DNA from: Flavobacterium agrisoli
GTDB lineage: Bacteria > Bacteroidota > Bacteroidia > Flavobacteriales > Flavobacteriaceae
Direction: 5' to 3'
DNA: 64,000 nt
NCBI RefSeq assembly: GCF_016522065.1
Contig: NZ_JAEHFV010000010.1
Span: 1 to 64,000 of the forward strand
The notes beneath the pieces are model-generated. The model searched no databases, was not told the origin of the DNA, and saw only the letters and a list, made by a program, of their open reading frames with translations. Shown here piece after piece: positions 53,298 to 62,751 of the stretch (positions are counted from its first letter, which is position 1; each line of letters begins with the position of its first letter). Made by a program: the position numbers and the translations under genes.

Positions 53298-54406
53298 TAA
53301 TTTCTATTATAAATAATTTTTTTTTCTTGAAATTCCTTAATATCATTCATGTACTTTGTTTTATCCTTATGTAGAATATTGAAATTCTTCATACTAAGTA
53401 CAATATTATCCAAAGAAGTGTTATGAAACAAAAAAGCTATAGGCACTTTATTTCCAATTAAATAAAAATTAGAAAGCTTAATCTCTCCACCAAGTTCTTT
53501 TAATTTTGAAGATTTCACATTCGAGAATGAAATTCCGCGCTTAGAATATATATCTCTATAATTATTAACAAAAATCCCTATATCTACATTAATTTTTAAT
53601 GATTTAAGCCTACCTAAATACATAGACAAACCACTAATTCCATTATTATAAGTTATAATATTATCTAGGAAAATATTACTTAAAATATTAGAATTATCAT
53701 TTGGTTCAATATCAATTCCTGTCATAGGATTTATTCCATTTGAATTTGAGATAACTAAATTATTTAATGAAATTTTATCTCCATTTATAATACTAATCCC
53801 ATTTCTTCGATTATTATCCAAAAAACCTCCTGAAATATTAATATTAGAAGAGCATTTTACTCCACCAATATAAATACCATCGCCCCAAAAATTTTTTATA
53901 TTACAATTAAAAACCCAAACGCTATCAGAATTTTTAACACTAATTCCCATTCCCCATTCCCCTGTTACACCAAAATGCTTATCTCTCTCACCAGTAAGTT
54001 TAGGACTATATATTTTAACATTATTTTTATTTACTATTTGAATAAGAGAATATCCATTTTTATTATTGGGAATCATTATTAATTCAGAATTTTTATCAAA
54101 AATCAAAACACTATTAGAACTTAACGACAAACCTTTATTATTTACTGCTAGTGGAAAATTAGGTAATTTTACAATTTTATATTTATTTAATGCACTTTGG
54201 ATGTATTCTGTATATTCTATACTTCCATCCTTTACAAATCCTTTAGGGAGTACCTGAGCCAAATCATAAGCACTATGCAAATATTTTAAATAATCATTTC
54301 CCATATCGACAGTCTTAATATAATTAAGTGGTACTTCATTATATTTAAATTGGGCAAATAGTAAAGTATTTAAAAATATACATGCACAAACAAATAGCTT
54401 TTTCAT
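53297..54406 (-). CDS. secreted right-handed beta-helix protein
   Basis: A 369-residue protein with a signal peptide (KKLFVCACIFLNTLLFAQ, cleavage near 19) and repeated Asn-rich strands such as GVKCSSNINISGGFLDNNRRNGISIINGDKISLNNLVISNSNG (about 182-225), the staggered pattern of pectate-lyase-like right-handed beta-helices. Such folds are used by polysaccharide lyases, epimerases and depolymerases, but I see no clear catalytic motif. It lies between GT4 and acyltransferase genes with 4-bp and 1-bp overlaps, so it is co-translated with glycan assembly genes. It may trim or modify the polymer in the periplasm or at the surface. Confidence 0.75.
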   Translation of the reverse strand: MKKLFVCACIFLNTLLFAQFKYNEVPLNYIKTVDMGNDYLKYLHSAYDLAQVLPKGFVKDGSIEYTEYIQSALNKYKIVKLPNFPLAVNNKGLSLSSNSVLIFDKNSELIMIPNNKNGYSLIQIVNKNNVKIYSPKLTGERDKHFGVTGEWGMGISVKNSDSVWVFNCNIKNFWGDGIYIGGVKCSSNINISGGFLDNNRRNGISIINGDKISLNNLVISNSNGINPMTGIDIEPNDNSNILSNIFLDNIITYNNGISGLSMYLGRLKSLKINVDIGIFVNNYRDIYSKRGISFSNVKSSKLKELGGEIKLSNFYLIGNKVPIAFLFHNTSLDNIVLSMKNFNILHKDKTKYMNDIKEFQEKKIIYNRN

Positions 54407-55482
54407 TTTTTATATAAATTTAGATAGGATTGAGCAACTAATTTAATATTAAAAGCACGACTTCGTAAAAAGCATTTGTCTGATATTTGTTCGTACAACA
54501 ATTGATTATTTATCAATTGAACTATTTTATTCTTTAATTCTTCACTGTTTCCTTTTTCAAATAAAACTCCATGATTTATAACAACTTCAGATAAGCCCGG
54601 CACATTTGAAGCTATAACTGGTTTTCTACATGCCATACCTTCAACAGCTACGATCCCAAAACCCTCATAATTTGACGAAACAACTATTATATCGCTCATT
54701 TTCATATAATCGCCTACATTGCTCTTAATTCCTAAAAAATGAACTCTCTTTTCTATATTTAATTTAGCAGCTAAAGATTGGCAAGATTTTAAAGAAGGAC
54801 CTTCTCCTATAAAGACCAACTTCACATTTTGAGGCAACTTGCTCAAGGCTTTTAACACAGTAGGTTGATCTTTAGCAGCTCGAAAACTCGCTACTTGTAA
54901 CAATATAATATCATTCTTGTTACAAGCTATTTCTGTTCTATTCAAAGCAATAGAATCATCTATTTGTTTTAAATTAACACCATTATTTATAATGGTACAA
55001 ACATTTTCATATCCTAATCCGATATGTTTCAATAAATTAGATTGGGTTGAATTTGATATACAGACTATTTTATAAAATTGATTATAAATAATACGATCCA
55101 AAATTTTAAAAATCAATTTATTCCGTCTATTATTTTCAGTACTGTGTTCGGTAAAAATGAGTTTTGCTTTATTACATGAAAAAAAATGAGTTAGACTAAC
55201 CCAGTATAACGCAGGAAATAAATGCACATGAATTACATCTGCATCTTTTAACAATTTAATTAATTGAATAAATATATTTGGAGAATATAGTGAAGTTCCT
55301 AAGCTAACAATATTTATATTTTTGTGTTCGGATAGTTTTCTTTTTAAAGGTGTCTCCACTCCATCTAATAAAATTATTACTATCTTTCCTTCAACAGTAG
55401 CATTGAACTGAACCAATAAATCTACTACAAGATTTTCAGCTCCACCAAATCTCAAACTATTAATTACATGATAAAGTTTCAT
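54403..55482 (-). CDS. glycosyltransferase family 4 (GT-B)
   Basis: A 359-residue GT-B enzyme beginning LYHVINSLRFGGAENLVVDL (3-22, the GGAE glycine loop typical of GT4). Further on VHLFPALYW, IINNGVNL, LLQVASFRAAKDQPT and SSNYEGFGIVAVEGMACRKP (about 272-291), with the E-x7-E donor motif, and PVIASNVPGLSEV. It overlaps the Wzy gene by 23 bp and the beta-helix gene by 4 bp. Donor unknown. Confidence 0.92.
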   Translation of the reverse strand: MKLYHVINSLRFGGAENLVVDLLVQFNATVEGKIVIILLDGVETPLKRKLSEHKNINIVSLGTSLYSPNIFIQLIKLLKDADVIHVHLFPALYWVSLTHFFSCNKAKLIFTEHSTENNRRNKLIFKILDRIIYNQFYKIVCISNSTQSNLLKHIGLGYENVCTIINNGVNLKQIDDSIALNRTEIACNKNDIILLQVASFRAAKDQPTVLKALSKLPQNVKLVFIGEGPSLKSCQSLAAKLNIEKRVHFLGIKSNVGDYMKMSDIIVVSSNYEGFGIVAVEGMACRKPVIASNVPGLSEVVINHGVLFEKGNSEELKNKIVQLINNQLLYEQISDKCFLRSRAFNIKLVAQSYLNLYKK

Positions 55483-56746
55483 AATTCTTTAAAGCTAGAA
55501 TTAAAATAATTGGAATCATAATATAATGGGTATTTAAAAATGAAGCATGAAAATTACCTCCTACAATCATTAATAAAAATAAAAAAAACAATACAGGCTT
55601 AATTTTATATGCCGTAACTAAAATATAAGCAAAAATAAAGATCAATACAATTGAAAAAATAGCACCATATTGAACTAAAAAATCTAGCAAAAAATTATGC
55701 GCAAGCATCTTATGCGATATTTCAAAATATCCTAAAAATTTTGCACCAAATAAAAAATTGTCCTGAAAAAAAACAATTGCATCTAGATAATTAGCTAATC
55801 TTCCTGAATCGTTTGATAGATCTGTACCTCTATTTTCTTCAAAAATAAATAATATAATTTTACCAACAGGTAATGCAATTATTACGCTTAAAAGAATCCA
55901 TTTTATTTTTTTAAAATAGATCAATAATATACAAAATACAACAAATAAAGATGCTATCCCAGTTCTTGCAGAAGTTAAAACACTAAAAAAAATTAAAAAA
56001 AGCATCAATGCAATATCAATATATTTAGTAAATAATATTTTTTTATTTATTTTTTCATGAATCAGTATTATAGTTGATGATGCAATGAAAACAGAGGAAA
56101 TACTATAATCATAAAATAATCCTGCAAACCCCAATCTTGTTGCCCCCATTTCACTCTGCAATCCGATATCATTTCGTCCTAAATATTTGAAGAACAAATA
56201 TTGTGTTAAAACGGCTAAACCAGAAATAAAAGCACTTATAACATAAGCTTTTAAAAGTTGATCAATTTCATTATTTTTTATTTTTGCTTTAGTCGAAACG
56301 ACCAAAATCATCAAAATAAATAATAAAATTTTAATTAAGCTTTCAAAATAATAATCTGGGTTTATATTTTGACTAATTGTATACACAATTAAAATAAAAA
56401 AAAGACTAATCAAACATAATATATGTAAAGAAATATTTTTATAATAATATTTACCATTACCAAATAAATATAATGTCAAGATTAATTGTATAATAACAAA
56501 TAAACTTAAAAAACTTTCTCCTAAGATAGATATAAAACTGAATGGTAAGGTATATACTAACATTAATAATAAAAAAAAATCAAAATTAATTTTTTTATAG
56601 AATCTAAAATAAAGTAACCCCATAATTAAAATAGAAAAAACACCAACAAAAACAACAGGCACCTTAAAAATATATAGAAAAGTTATTATAGTAGAAAATA
56701 AATTGCATAATATAAAATTATTTCTCGTTAATTTATTTTTTTCCAT
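55460..56746 (-). CDS. Wzy/O-antigen ligase-type membrane protein
   Basis: A 428-residue integral membrane protein with about eleven hydrophobic segments. The conserved polar loop of the O-antigen ligase/polymerase (Wzy_C) family is visible as ENRGTDLSNDSGRLANYLDA (about 303-322) and the segment before a late helix as HKMLAHNFLLDFLVQYG (about 345-361), in which HN is the usual His-containing motif. It is the third polymerase-like protein in the window. It lies in the block served by the flippase at 58.7-60.1 kb. Overlaps both neighbours. Confidence 0.85.
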   Translation of the reverse strand: MEKNKLTRNNFILCNLFSTIITFLYIFKVPVVFVGVFSILIMGLLYFRFYKKINFDFFLLLMLVYTLPFSFISILGESFLSLFVIIQLILTLYLFGNGKYYYKNISLHILCLISLFFILIVYTISQNINPDYYFESLIKILLFILMILVVSTKAKIKNNEIDQLLKAYVISAFISGLAVLTQYLFFKYLGRNDIGLQSEMGATRLGFAGLFYDYSISSVFIASSTIILIHEKINKKILFTKYIDIALMLFLIFFSVLTSARTGIASLFVVFCILLIYFKKIKWILLSVIIALPVGKIILFIFEENRGTDLSNDSGRLANYLDAIVFFQDNFLFGAKFLGYFEISHKMLAHNFLLDFLVQYGAIFSIVLIFIFAYILVTAYKIKPVLFFLFLLMIVGGNFHASFLNTHYIMIPIILILALKNYETLSCN

Positions 56747-57743
56747 TTCTAAGATTTTTTATAGCACCTGCTATTAGTTTAAAATTGGTTAAACGTGTAA
56801 TTTCTGAAATTGTCAATTTCCTTTTATTAAAAACAATTATTTTTAGGTATCTTTTACCTAAAACAGAATAAACTTTTGATTTCTCTTCGGGATAAAGTTT
56901 TTCAAAATGAATTTGCAACAAATTAAAAAAATCTTTTATATAGGAAATGGTATAAATTTCAAAATCAACTTTACAGATGTATTCACTCAATGATAACATA
57001 AAAAGAAAATCTAAATCCTTAGGAGATAAAGTTAAACCAATATTTTTCAATGCACTTTGCTGGATTTTTGATATAGTATTCTTTCTTTCTTGATAATCAA
57101 TGCCGCCCACACTTGTTTGACTATTTGGTGTATTTCTATAATCAATTAAAACTTCACTAAAATTGTATCCTTTCCCATAGGATAAAAATCTAACCCACAA
57201 TTCGTAATCCTCGGCATATTTAAAATTAGGACTATATTGTAAATCATTATCTACAAAAACAGATTTCTTAAACATAACAGATGGATGTGTAAATGGAGTG
57301 CTAAATATTGCAGAAATACGAATCGATGTATCATCTATAGGTAAATAACTATTATGTTTAATTTCTGAATTATCTGTAAATTCAGTTCTTGCAGAACTAC
57401 ATATTACATAGTCTGGATTGTTTTCTAAAAACGTAACTTGTTTCTCAAATCTTTCTGGTCTAGAGAGATCATCTGCATCCATTCTAGCGATATACTTGCC
57501 TGTAGCTAATGAAATCCCTTTATTTAAAGAAGCAATCAACCCTAAATTAAGCACATTTTTAATATATTTTATGCGCACATCATTAAATGACTTCACAATA
57601 CTTTCTGTATCATCAGATGAACCATCATTAATAATTAAAAGTTCAAAGTTTGAAAAAGTTTGACTCAATATAGAGTCAACAGCAACTGCTAAATACTTTT
57701 CTGCATTGTATGCTGGCAAAATCACAGATATTAAAGGAATCAT
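56733..57743 (-). CDS. glycosyltransferase family 2
   Basis: A 336-residue GT2 enzyme with SVILPAYNAEKYL (6-18), INDGSSDDTE (38-47), GLIASLNKGI and ARMDADDLSRPERF (86-99). KYAEDYELWVRFLSYG is the acceptor-side motif. The family core is complete. It overlaps the Wzy gene by 14 bp and follows the pyruvyltransferase gene after one base. Specificity unknown. Confidence 0.92.
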   Translation of the reverse strand: MIPLISVILPAYNAEKYLAVAVDSILSQTFSNFELLIINDGSSDDTESIVKSFNDVRIKYIKNVLNLGLIASLNKGISLATGKYIARMDADDLSRPERFEKQVTFLENNPDYVICSSARTEFTDNSEIKHNSYLPIDDTSIRISAIFSTPFTHPSVMFKKSVFVDNDLQYSPNFKYAEDYELWVRFLSYGKGYNFSEVLIDYRNTPNSQTSVGGIDYQERKNTISKIQQSALKNIGLTLSPKDLDFLFMLSLSEYICKVDFEIYTISYIKDFFNLLQIHFEKLYPEEKSKVYSVLGKRYLKIIVFNKRKLTISEITRLTNFKLIAGAIKNLRNGKK

Positions 57744-57744
57744 T

Positions 57745-58731
57745 TTACAACAATTTTAAATTATTAAAATTCTTAAGCCATGCATCATAAAAACCACGAT
57801 TTTTACCATAAGAATTATCTAGAATAATTACTTCCTTATTTAATAAAACACTTAAAATCATACCATGTAGCCTTGTTGTATAGATAATATCGTATTTGTT
57901 TATAAAATTAATTCCTGTTTCGACATGTTTATCCATTCCTCTTCTATTTTTAAATCCATAAGAAGGGTGGATACATAAATTAACTATAGGAATATATTTT
58001 AAAATATTACAAATTTTACCATCTAAGGCCTCAACATAATTACTTAAAACATTAAGTCTTTTATTTGATGAATTATAAGTAGGCCAATCTAACACATCTA
58101 CTTCTTTGTCAATAAAAACATCACTATATTTATTATCTACTTTTTCTCCATCAGTTCTATTCAGAAATAAACTCTTATTAGATTTTTCATTCACTATAAA
58201 TTCATCTAGATTAATAAAAAAAGCCATATCAGGCAATAATAAAATTCTATCATTATCAAACATTTGTGAAATTATATCATATGAAATTTTGTCTCTAACA
58301 CATATATAAAGATTTTTATGTTTATTGAATATTGCAAAATCATTTACTTTATTCTTTTCATTTTCATAAAAAATTGTTTGTGGCATTATAATAATCTTGT
58401 TATCGGGAAAATTTTCAACAACTTTTTTCTTGAATGATTGAGATGAGGAATATATATCTCCAAAATTTCCTCCTCCATGAAGTAAAATAACAGTATTTGA
58501 AGATTGAATAGAAGATTCATTAAAAGTGTAACGATTAAATTGTTTTAAACAAGAATACTTAAGTCTTTTAAAATACTCTAATTCACCTTTCCAAATTAAT
58601 GAATCGCCTACATTTCTATGGTTTGGTATATCCAATAAAACAAAATCATTATCTATTAAAGGAGAAAGTTTACCTTCTATTATTTCTTGTAATTTTAATA
58701 TTTCAGTCTTATTACAATTTAATTTTATCAT
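57745..58731 (-). CDS. polysaccharide pyruvyl transferase family protein
   Basis: A 328-residue protein. The N-terminal ERLEx region is followed by IPNHRNVGDSLIWKGELEYF (about 36-55), LLHGGGNFGDIYSS (about 83-96) and IIIMPQTIF, then YTTRLHGMILSVLLNK near the C-terminus, which together are the signature of the PS_pyruv_trans family (EpsO/WcaK/CsaB-like). It likely places a pyruvate ketal from phosphoenolpyruvate on a sugar residue, adding negative charge. It overlaps the flippase gene by 4 bp (ATGA). Confidence 0.88.
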   Translation of the reverse strand: MIKLNCNKTEILKLQEIIEGKLSPLIDNDFVLLDIPNHRNVGDSLIWKGELEYFKRLKYSCLKQFNRYTFNESSIQSSNTVILLHGGGNFGDIYSSSQSFKKKVVENFPDNKIIIMPQTIFYENEKNKVNDFAIFNKHKNLYICVRDKISYDIISQMFDNDRILLLPDMAFFINLDEFIVNEKSNKSLFLNRTDGEKVDNKYSDVFIDKEVDVLDWPTYNSSNKRLNVLSNYVEALDGKICNILKYIPIVNLCIHPSYGFKNRRGMDKHVETGINFINKYDIIYTTRLHGMILSVLLNKEVIILDNSYGKNRGFYDAWLKNFNNLKLL

Positions 58732-60134
58732 CTTGTATTTAGTATTTTTGTAAAAATTGTTTTTAAACTAGTTTTATTAATTATATAAAAAAATGTTATT
58801 GCAAAAAAAGTTAACAGTGCAGAACATATTAAACTTTCAAAATAGAGCAGAATTCCAGTAAAGAATAACACCAAAAATGTCTGTCCAACTATATTTTTAA
58901 CATTCAAATTTAATTGAATCACTTTAACTGTTTGTTTATATCTAATAATAAACATAGTTAAAAAACTAAAAAAAGTTCCTAATACACAAGCATGCAGTCC
59001 TATTAAATTAATTAATCCAGCAGAAATAATTATATTAATTAATGCAGCTATGGCACTTGTAATTAAGATTCCTTTAGTCTGTTTACTTTTTAAATATATA
59101 GCACCCAAAAAGCCCGAAAGTGAAGAGAAACAAGAACCTAAATATAAAAATGGGGCATATTTCCAAGATTCAAAAAAATTAATATCAAAAAGAACATGAC
59201 AAATTAAAGGGTTTGCAGCAATGAGTATTAAAGTTAACGTAAGATTAAAAGAAATATAATTATTAAATACTTTAGAATAAATTGGATTTTTATCATTCTT
59301 ATCAGAAATAACTAAATCCTGCCATGCCAACATGAACACTGTATTAATAATTGTAAGCAAGGAGGGGAGTCTTGTTGAAATTGCATAAATTCCATTATCT
59401 TCAATATTAAGAAACTCTAAAATTATATATCTATCAGAAGCATTAATAACCCACCAACTTAACGTGTTCAAAACTAAAGGAAGTGAATATCTTATTAAAG
59501 ATTTTTGTAATTCAAAATCCAATTCAGTTTCAAAAAATCCTCGAAAATAAATATTAGAACTTACAAACAAAAAAAGACTTGTTAAAACATTTGCTATAAT
59601 CAATGAGTAAAAAATCCCTTGTACTTTATCCTCAAACCATGGCATATACAAAAACAATATCGTTATTCCAAAAATGAATATACTGTTTAGTATACCTGCT
59701 AAAGAATATAATTTTGTTTTACCTACTCCTCTAGTTATTTGCTGGAGAAAAGGGAGAATGCTTGATGTAAAAATTAAAAATGAAAACTCTTTTATGTGAG
59801 GTATTTCATGATACTGGCGAACTATTAAGATAAGAACTTGAACCACAACAAAAGTACAACCCATAATAAAAGCACTCTGCTTTAAAACTTTTCTTTTCAA
59901 ATTAATGTCATCTCCACAATCTAATAACCATCTATAAACAGCTTCGTTCATTTGTAAAGAAACTACTGGCAACAATAATTGAACTGAGGTTATAATTAAA
60001 TCATACATCCCCAATTGGCTTTTTGTCAAAAAATAAGAATACAGAGGGATCAACAAAAAAGAAAGTATTTTAGCTCCGAAATTCCCAGCCGTATAAATTA
60101 AAGTATTTTTTAAAAGTGTCTTACTATCTGACAT
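58728..60134 (-). CDS. wzx: Wzx-type oligosaccharide flippase
   Basis: A 468-residue membrane protein with about fourteen transmembrane segments of the PST/MOP family. The start TLIYTAGNFGAKILSFLLIPLYSYFLTKSQLG (about 9-40) is the typical first helix and loop, and NEAVYRWLLDCGDD follows in the second loop. It flips lipid-linked units of the glycan built by the 50-58 kb genes. It is clearly different in sequence from the flippase at 34.8 kb. The neighbouring UDP-sugar dehydrogenase gene starts 26 bp upstream. Confidence 0.92.
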   Translation of the reverse strand: MSDSKTLLKNTLIYTAGNFGAKILSFLLIPLYSYFLTKSQLGMYDLIITSVQLLLPVVSLQMNEAVYRWLLDCGDDINLKRKVLKQSAFIMGCTFVVVQVLILIVRQYHEIPHIKEFSFLIFTSSILPFLQQITRGVGKTKLYSLAGILNSIFIFGITILFLYMPWFEDKVQGIFYSLIIANVLTSLFLFVSSNIYFRGFFETELDFELQKSLIRYSLPLVLNTLSWWVINASDRYIILEFLNIEDNGIYAISTRLPSLLTIINTVFMLAWQDLVISDKNDKNPIYSKVFNNYISFNLTLTLILIAANPLICHVLFDINFFESWKYAPFLYLGSCFSSLSGFLGAIYLKSKQTKGILITSAIAALINIIISAGLINLIGLHACVLGTFFSFLTMFIIRYKQTVKVIQLNLNVKNIVGQTFLVLFFTGILLYFESLICSALLTFFAITFFYIINKTSLKTIFTKILNTR

Positions 60135-60160
60135 AAACTATATAAATTATCAGATAAAAT

Positions 60161-61441
60161 TTACAGTTTATAAACTGCTTCACCAGAAAGTATTCCTTTT
60201 ACATCATAAACAATCGAATTTTCTTTTTTCAAGATATCAAAATCCAGATCTAAAAACTCTTTGTGCGCAACACCTAAAACTACAGCATCAAATTGTTCAG
60301 AGGGTAAAGTGTTAACGCTTAGCAGATCGTATTCGTGTGCTACTTCTGCTGGGTTGGCCCAAGGATCATATGTAGTTACTTTTACGCCATAATCTTCTAA
60401 GACCGCTATCACATCAACTATTTTAGTGTTACGTACATCGGGACAATTTTCTTTAAACGTAATTCCCAACATCAATAGGGAAGCATTTTTAATCGTAATA
60501 CCTTTTTTAATCATCAACTTCACCACCTGCGAAGCCACATAGTCGCCCATAGAGTCATTCAAGCGGCGACCGGCCAAGATAATTTCTGGATGATAACCCA
60601 CCTCTTGTGCTTTTTGTGCCAAATAATAGGGATCAACTCCAATACAATGCCCCCCCACCAAACCTGGCTTGAAGGGCAAGAAATTCCATTTGGTTCCAGC
60701 CGCTTCCAATACGGCATGGGTATCGATATCCAATAAATTAAAAATTTTGGCCAATTCATTCACAAAAGCAATATTGATATCGCGTTGGGAGTTTTCGATT
60801 ACTTTGGCCGCTTCGGCTACTTTTATAGTCGGTGCCAAATGGGTTCCTGCTGTAATCACACTTTGGTACAATTCATTAACTTTTATTCCTATCTCTGGTG
60901 TTGAACCAGCCGTAACTTTTAGGATTTTTTCAACTGTATGCTCCTTATCTCCTGGATTGATTCGCTCAGGCGAATAACCCGCAAAAAAGTCCACATTAAA
61001 TTGCAATCCCGATATTTTTTCCAAAACCGGAACACACTCGTCTTCCGTCACCCCAGGATAAACGGTAGATTCATAAATCACAATATCTCCTTTTTTCAAA
61101 ACCTTCGCCACTGTCTCACTGCTCTTGTAAAGCGGAGTCAAATCTGGACGGTTGTTTTTATCAACGGGAGTCGGTACCGTCACAATATAATAAGTACAAT
61201 CGGCAATAGCATTCAAATCAGAAGAACATAACAAACCTGTCGATTTTCCATTTAAATCTTCAACCAACACCGCTTGCAAAATGGCATCCGACACTTCCAG
61301 TGTACTGTCGGTTCCCGAACGCAAACCAGCTATACGACTTTGATTAATATCAAAACCAACTACGGGATACTTTGTAGCAAACAAACGTGCTAACGGCAAC
61401 CCCACATACCCTAATCCTATAACAGCTATTTTTATACTCAT
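60161..61441 (-). CDS. UDP-N-acetylhexosamine dehydrogenase (TviB/WbpO-like)
   Basis: A 426-residue nucleotide-sugar dehydrogenase. GLGYVGLPLARLFATKY (9-25) binds NAD, IVTVPTPVDK and YESTVYPGVTEDECVPVLE follow, and SPERINPGD leads to the catalytic Cys in GGHCIGVDPYYLA (about 253-265). The family oxidises C6 of UDP-GlcNAc or UDP-GalNAc to the uronic acid. With the epimerase next to it, UDP-GalNAcA is the likely product, as in Vi-antigen-like pathways. It lies 26 bp before the flippase gene in transcription order. Confidence 0.92.
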   Translation of the reverse strand: MSIKIAVIGLGYVGLPLARLFATKYPVVGFDINQSRIAGLRSGTDSTLEVSDAILQAVLVEDLNGKSTGLLCSSDLNAIADCTYYIVTVPTPVDKNNRPDLTPLYKSSETVAKVLKKGDIVIYESTVYPGVTEDECVPVLEKISGLQFNVDFFAGYSPERINPGDKEHTVEKILKVTAGSTPEIGIKVNELYQSVITAGTHLAPTIKVAEAAKVIENSQRDINIAFVNELAKIFNLLDIDTHAVLEAAGTKWNFLPFKPGLVGGHCIGVDPYYLAQKAQEVGYHPEIILAGRRLNDSMGDYVASQVVKLMIKKGITIKNASLLMLGITFKENCPDVRNTKIVDVIAVLEDYGVKVTTYDPWANPAEVAHEYDLLSVNTLPSEQFDAVVLGVAHKEFLDLDFDILKKENSIVYDVKGILSGEAVYKL

Positions 61442-61548
61442 TATATTATATTTTAATCCTTAAATTTTAAAACCTCACTTCAGATTTTTTATTTCTAGCT
61501 GTAGGCAATAGCTTCAAGCTCTAAACAAAATACTTCAATCTTATTTGT

Positions 61549-61618
61549 AAATGGTCAATGGTGAATTCTAAAACATTAATACTTAATACTTAATACTTAA
61601 TACTTAATACTTAATACT
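61549..61618. repeat. ten exact heptads ending in six TAATACT units
   Basis: AAATGGT, CAATGGT, GAATTCT, AAAACAT, then TAATACT six times: 70 bp with no phase break, ending 7 bp before the stop of the epimerase gene (61626-61628). A degenerate AGCTGTA, GGCAATA, GCTTCAA, GCTCTAA run precedes it at about 61497-61524, related to the array at 63583. Confidence 0.92.
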
Positions 61619-61625
61619 TTGTCTA

Positions 61626-62606
61626 TCAACCCTCAACTTGCAAATTCTCCCAATACCAAGCCACTGCCTCTTTCAACCCCTCTTGAATAGAAAATTGAGG
61701 ATTATAACCCAATAATGTTTTCGCTTTGTCAATACTCGCTAAGGAATGCGGAATATCACCCGCTCGAGTAGGACCATACACCACCTCCACTTTACCAATT
61801 TTAGAGTCAAAAACCTGTAAATTTTCTTGTAAAAGCGCAACCAATTGTTTCAAAGTAGTTCTGTCGCCATAGGCCGTATTGTAAACCGTATTCACTGCCA
61901 AAGGATTCGTTGTAGTCATCGCCAATTCGTTCATCTGAATGACGTTATCGATATAGGTGAAGTCACGTGAATATGCCCCATCGCCATTAATAACCGGACT
62001 TTCGTATTGCATAAACTGCATGACAAATTTCGGAATCACCGCCGCATAAGCCCCTTTGGGATCTTGTCGGCGACCAAACACATTAAAATAACGCAATCCG
62101 ATGGTTTCTAATCCATAGGTTTTGCTAAATATTTCCGCATACAATTCGTTTACATATTTCGTAATAGCATAAGGCGACAAGGGCTTACCGATAACGTCTT
62201 CTACTTTAGGTAAGCCTTGAGAATCTCCATAGGTAGACGAGCTCGCTGCATACACAAAACGCTTTACCTTAGCATCACGAGCAGCCACAAGCATATTCAA
62301 AAACCCCGAAACATTCACCTCATTAGTGGTAATCGGATCATGTATCGAACGTGGTACCGAACCCAAAGCAGCCTGATGCAAAACATATTGTACACCTGTA
62401 ACAGCCGCTTGGCAATCCGCCAAATTGCGAATATCCCCTTCTATCAAACGATAACCAGGATGCGCTAAAAATCCTTCCACATTATGCCGGTGTCCCGTAG
62501 CAAAATTATCCAGACACACCACAGCATAGCCTTTACCTAAAAAATAGTCGGTAAGATTAGAACCGATAAACCCAGCTCCTCCTGTAATTAAAATTTTTTC
62601 TTTCAT
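61626..62606 (-). CDS. UDP-N-acetylglucosamine 4-epimerase-like protein (TviC/WbpP-like)
   Basis: A 326-residue short-chain dehydrogenase with TGGAGFIGSNL (7-17), LDNFATGHRHNVEGF (about 32-46), HQAALGSVPRSIHDP, the catalytic AASSSTYGD and YAITKYVNELYAE (about 147-159), and LRYFNVFGRRQDP. The NFATGHRHN and SVPRSI segments are typical of WbpP/TviC enzymes that interconvert UDP-GlcNAc and UDP-GalNAc (or their uronic acids). With the dehydrogenase 184 bp downstream it should feed a GalNAcA residue into the glycan. Confidence 0.92.
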   Translation of the reverse strand: MKEKILITGGAGFIGSNLTDYFLGKGYAVVCLDNFATGHRHNVEGFLAHPGYRLIEGDIRNLADCQAAVTGVQYVLHQAALGSVPRSIHDPITTNEVNVSGFLNMLVAARDAKVKRFVYAASSSTYGDSQGLPKVEDVIGKPLSPYAITKYVNELYAEIFSKTYGLETIGLRYFNVFGRRQDPKGAYAAVIPKFVMQFMQYESPVINGDGAYSRDFTYIDNVIQMNELAMTTTNPLAVNTVYNTAYGDRTTLKQLVALLQENLQVFDSKIGKVEVVYGPTRAGDIPHSLASIDKAKTLLGYNPQFSIQEGLKEAVAWYWENLQVEG

Positions 62607-62751
62607 TTTTATAATAAAACGTTATGTTCAGGCAACACAAGCAACTGTTTTCTTCTTTCTCAAAAAAACAAGACGTTGCTTATTTAATAAAAAGGCTAAA
62701 ATTGAAAATCGACTCCCCTTGCAAATCATTACAAGGAAAATCGATCAATCA

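Noticed and set aside
62708-62745. Hairpin upstream of the epimerase gene (CCTTG/CAAGG with ATCGA/TCGAT)
   Set aside because: Two 5-bp stems split by an internal loop, no T-run; too weak to call.
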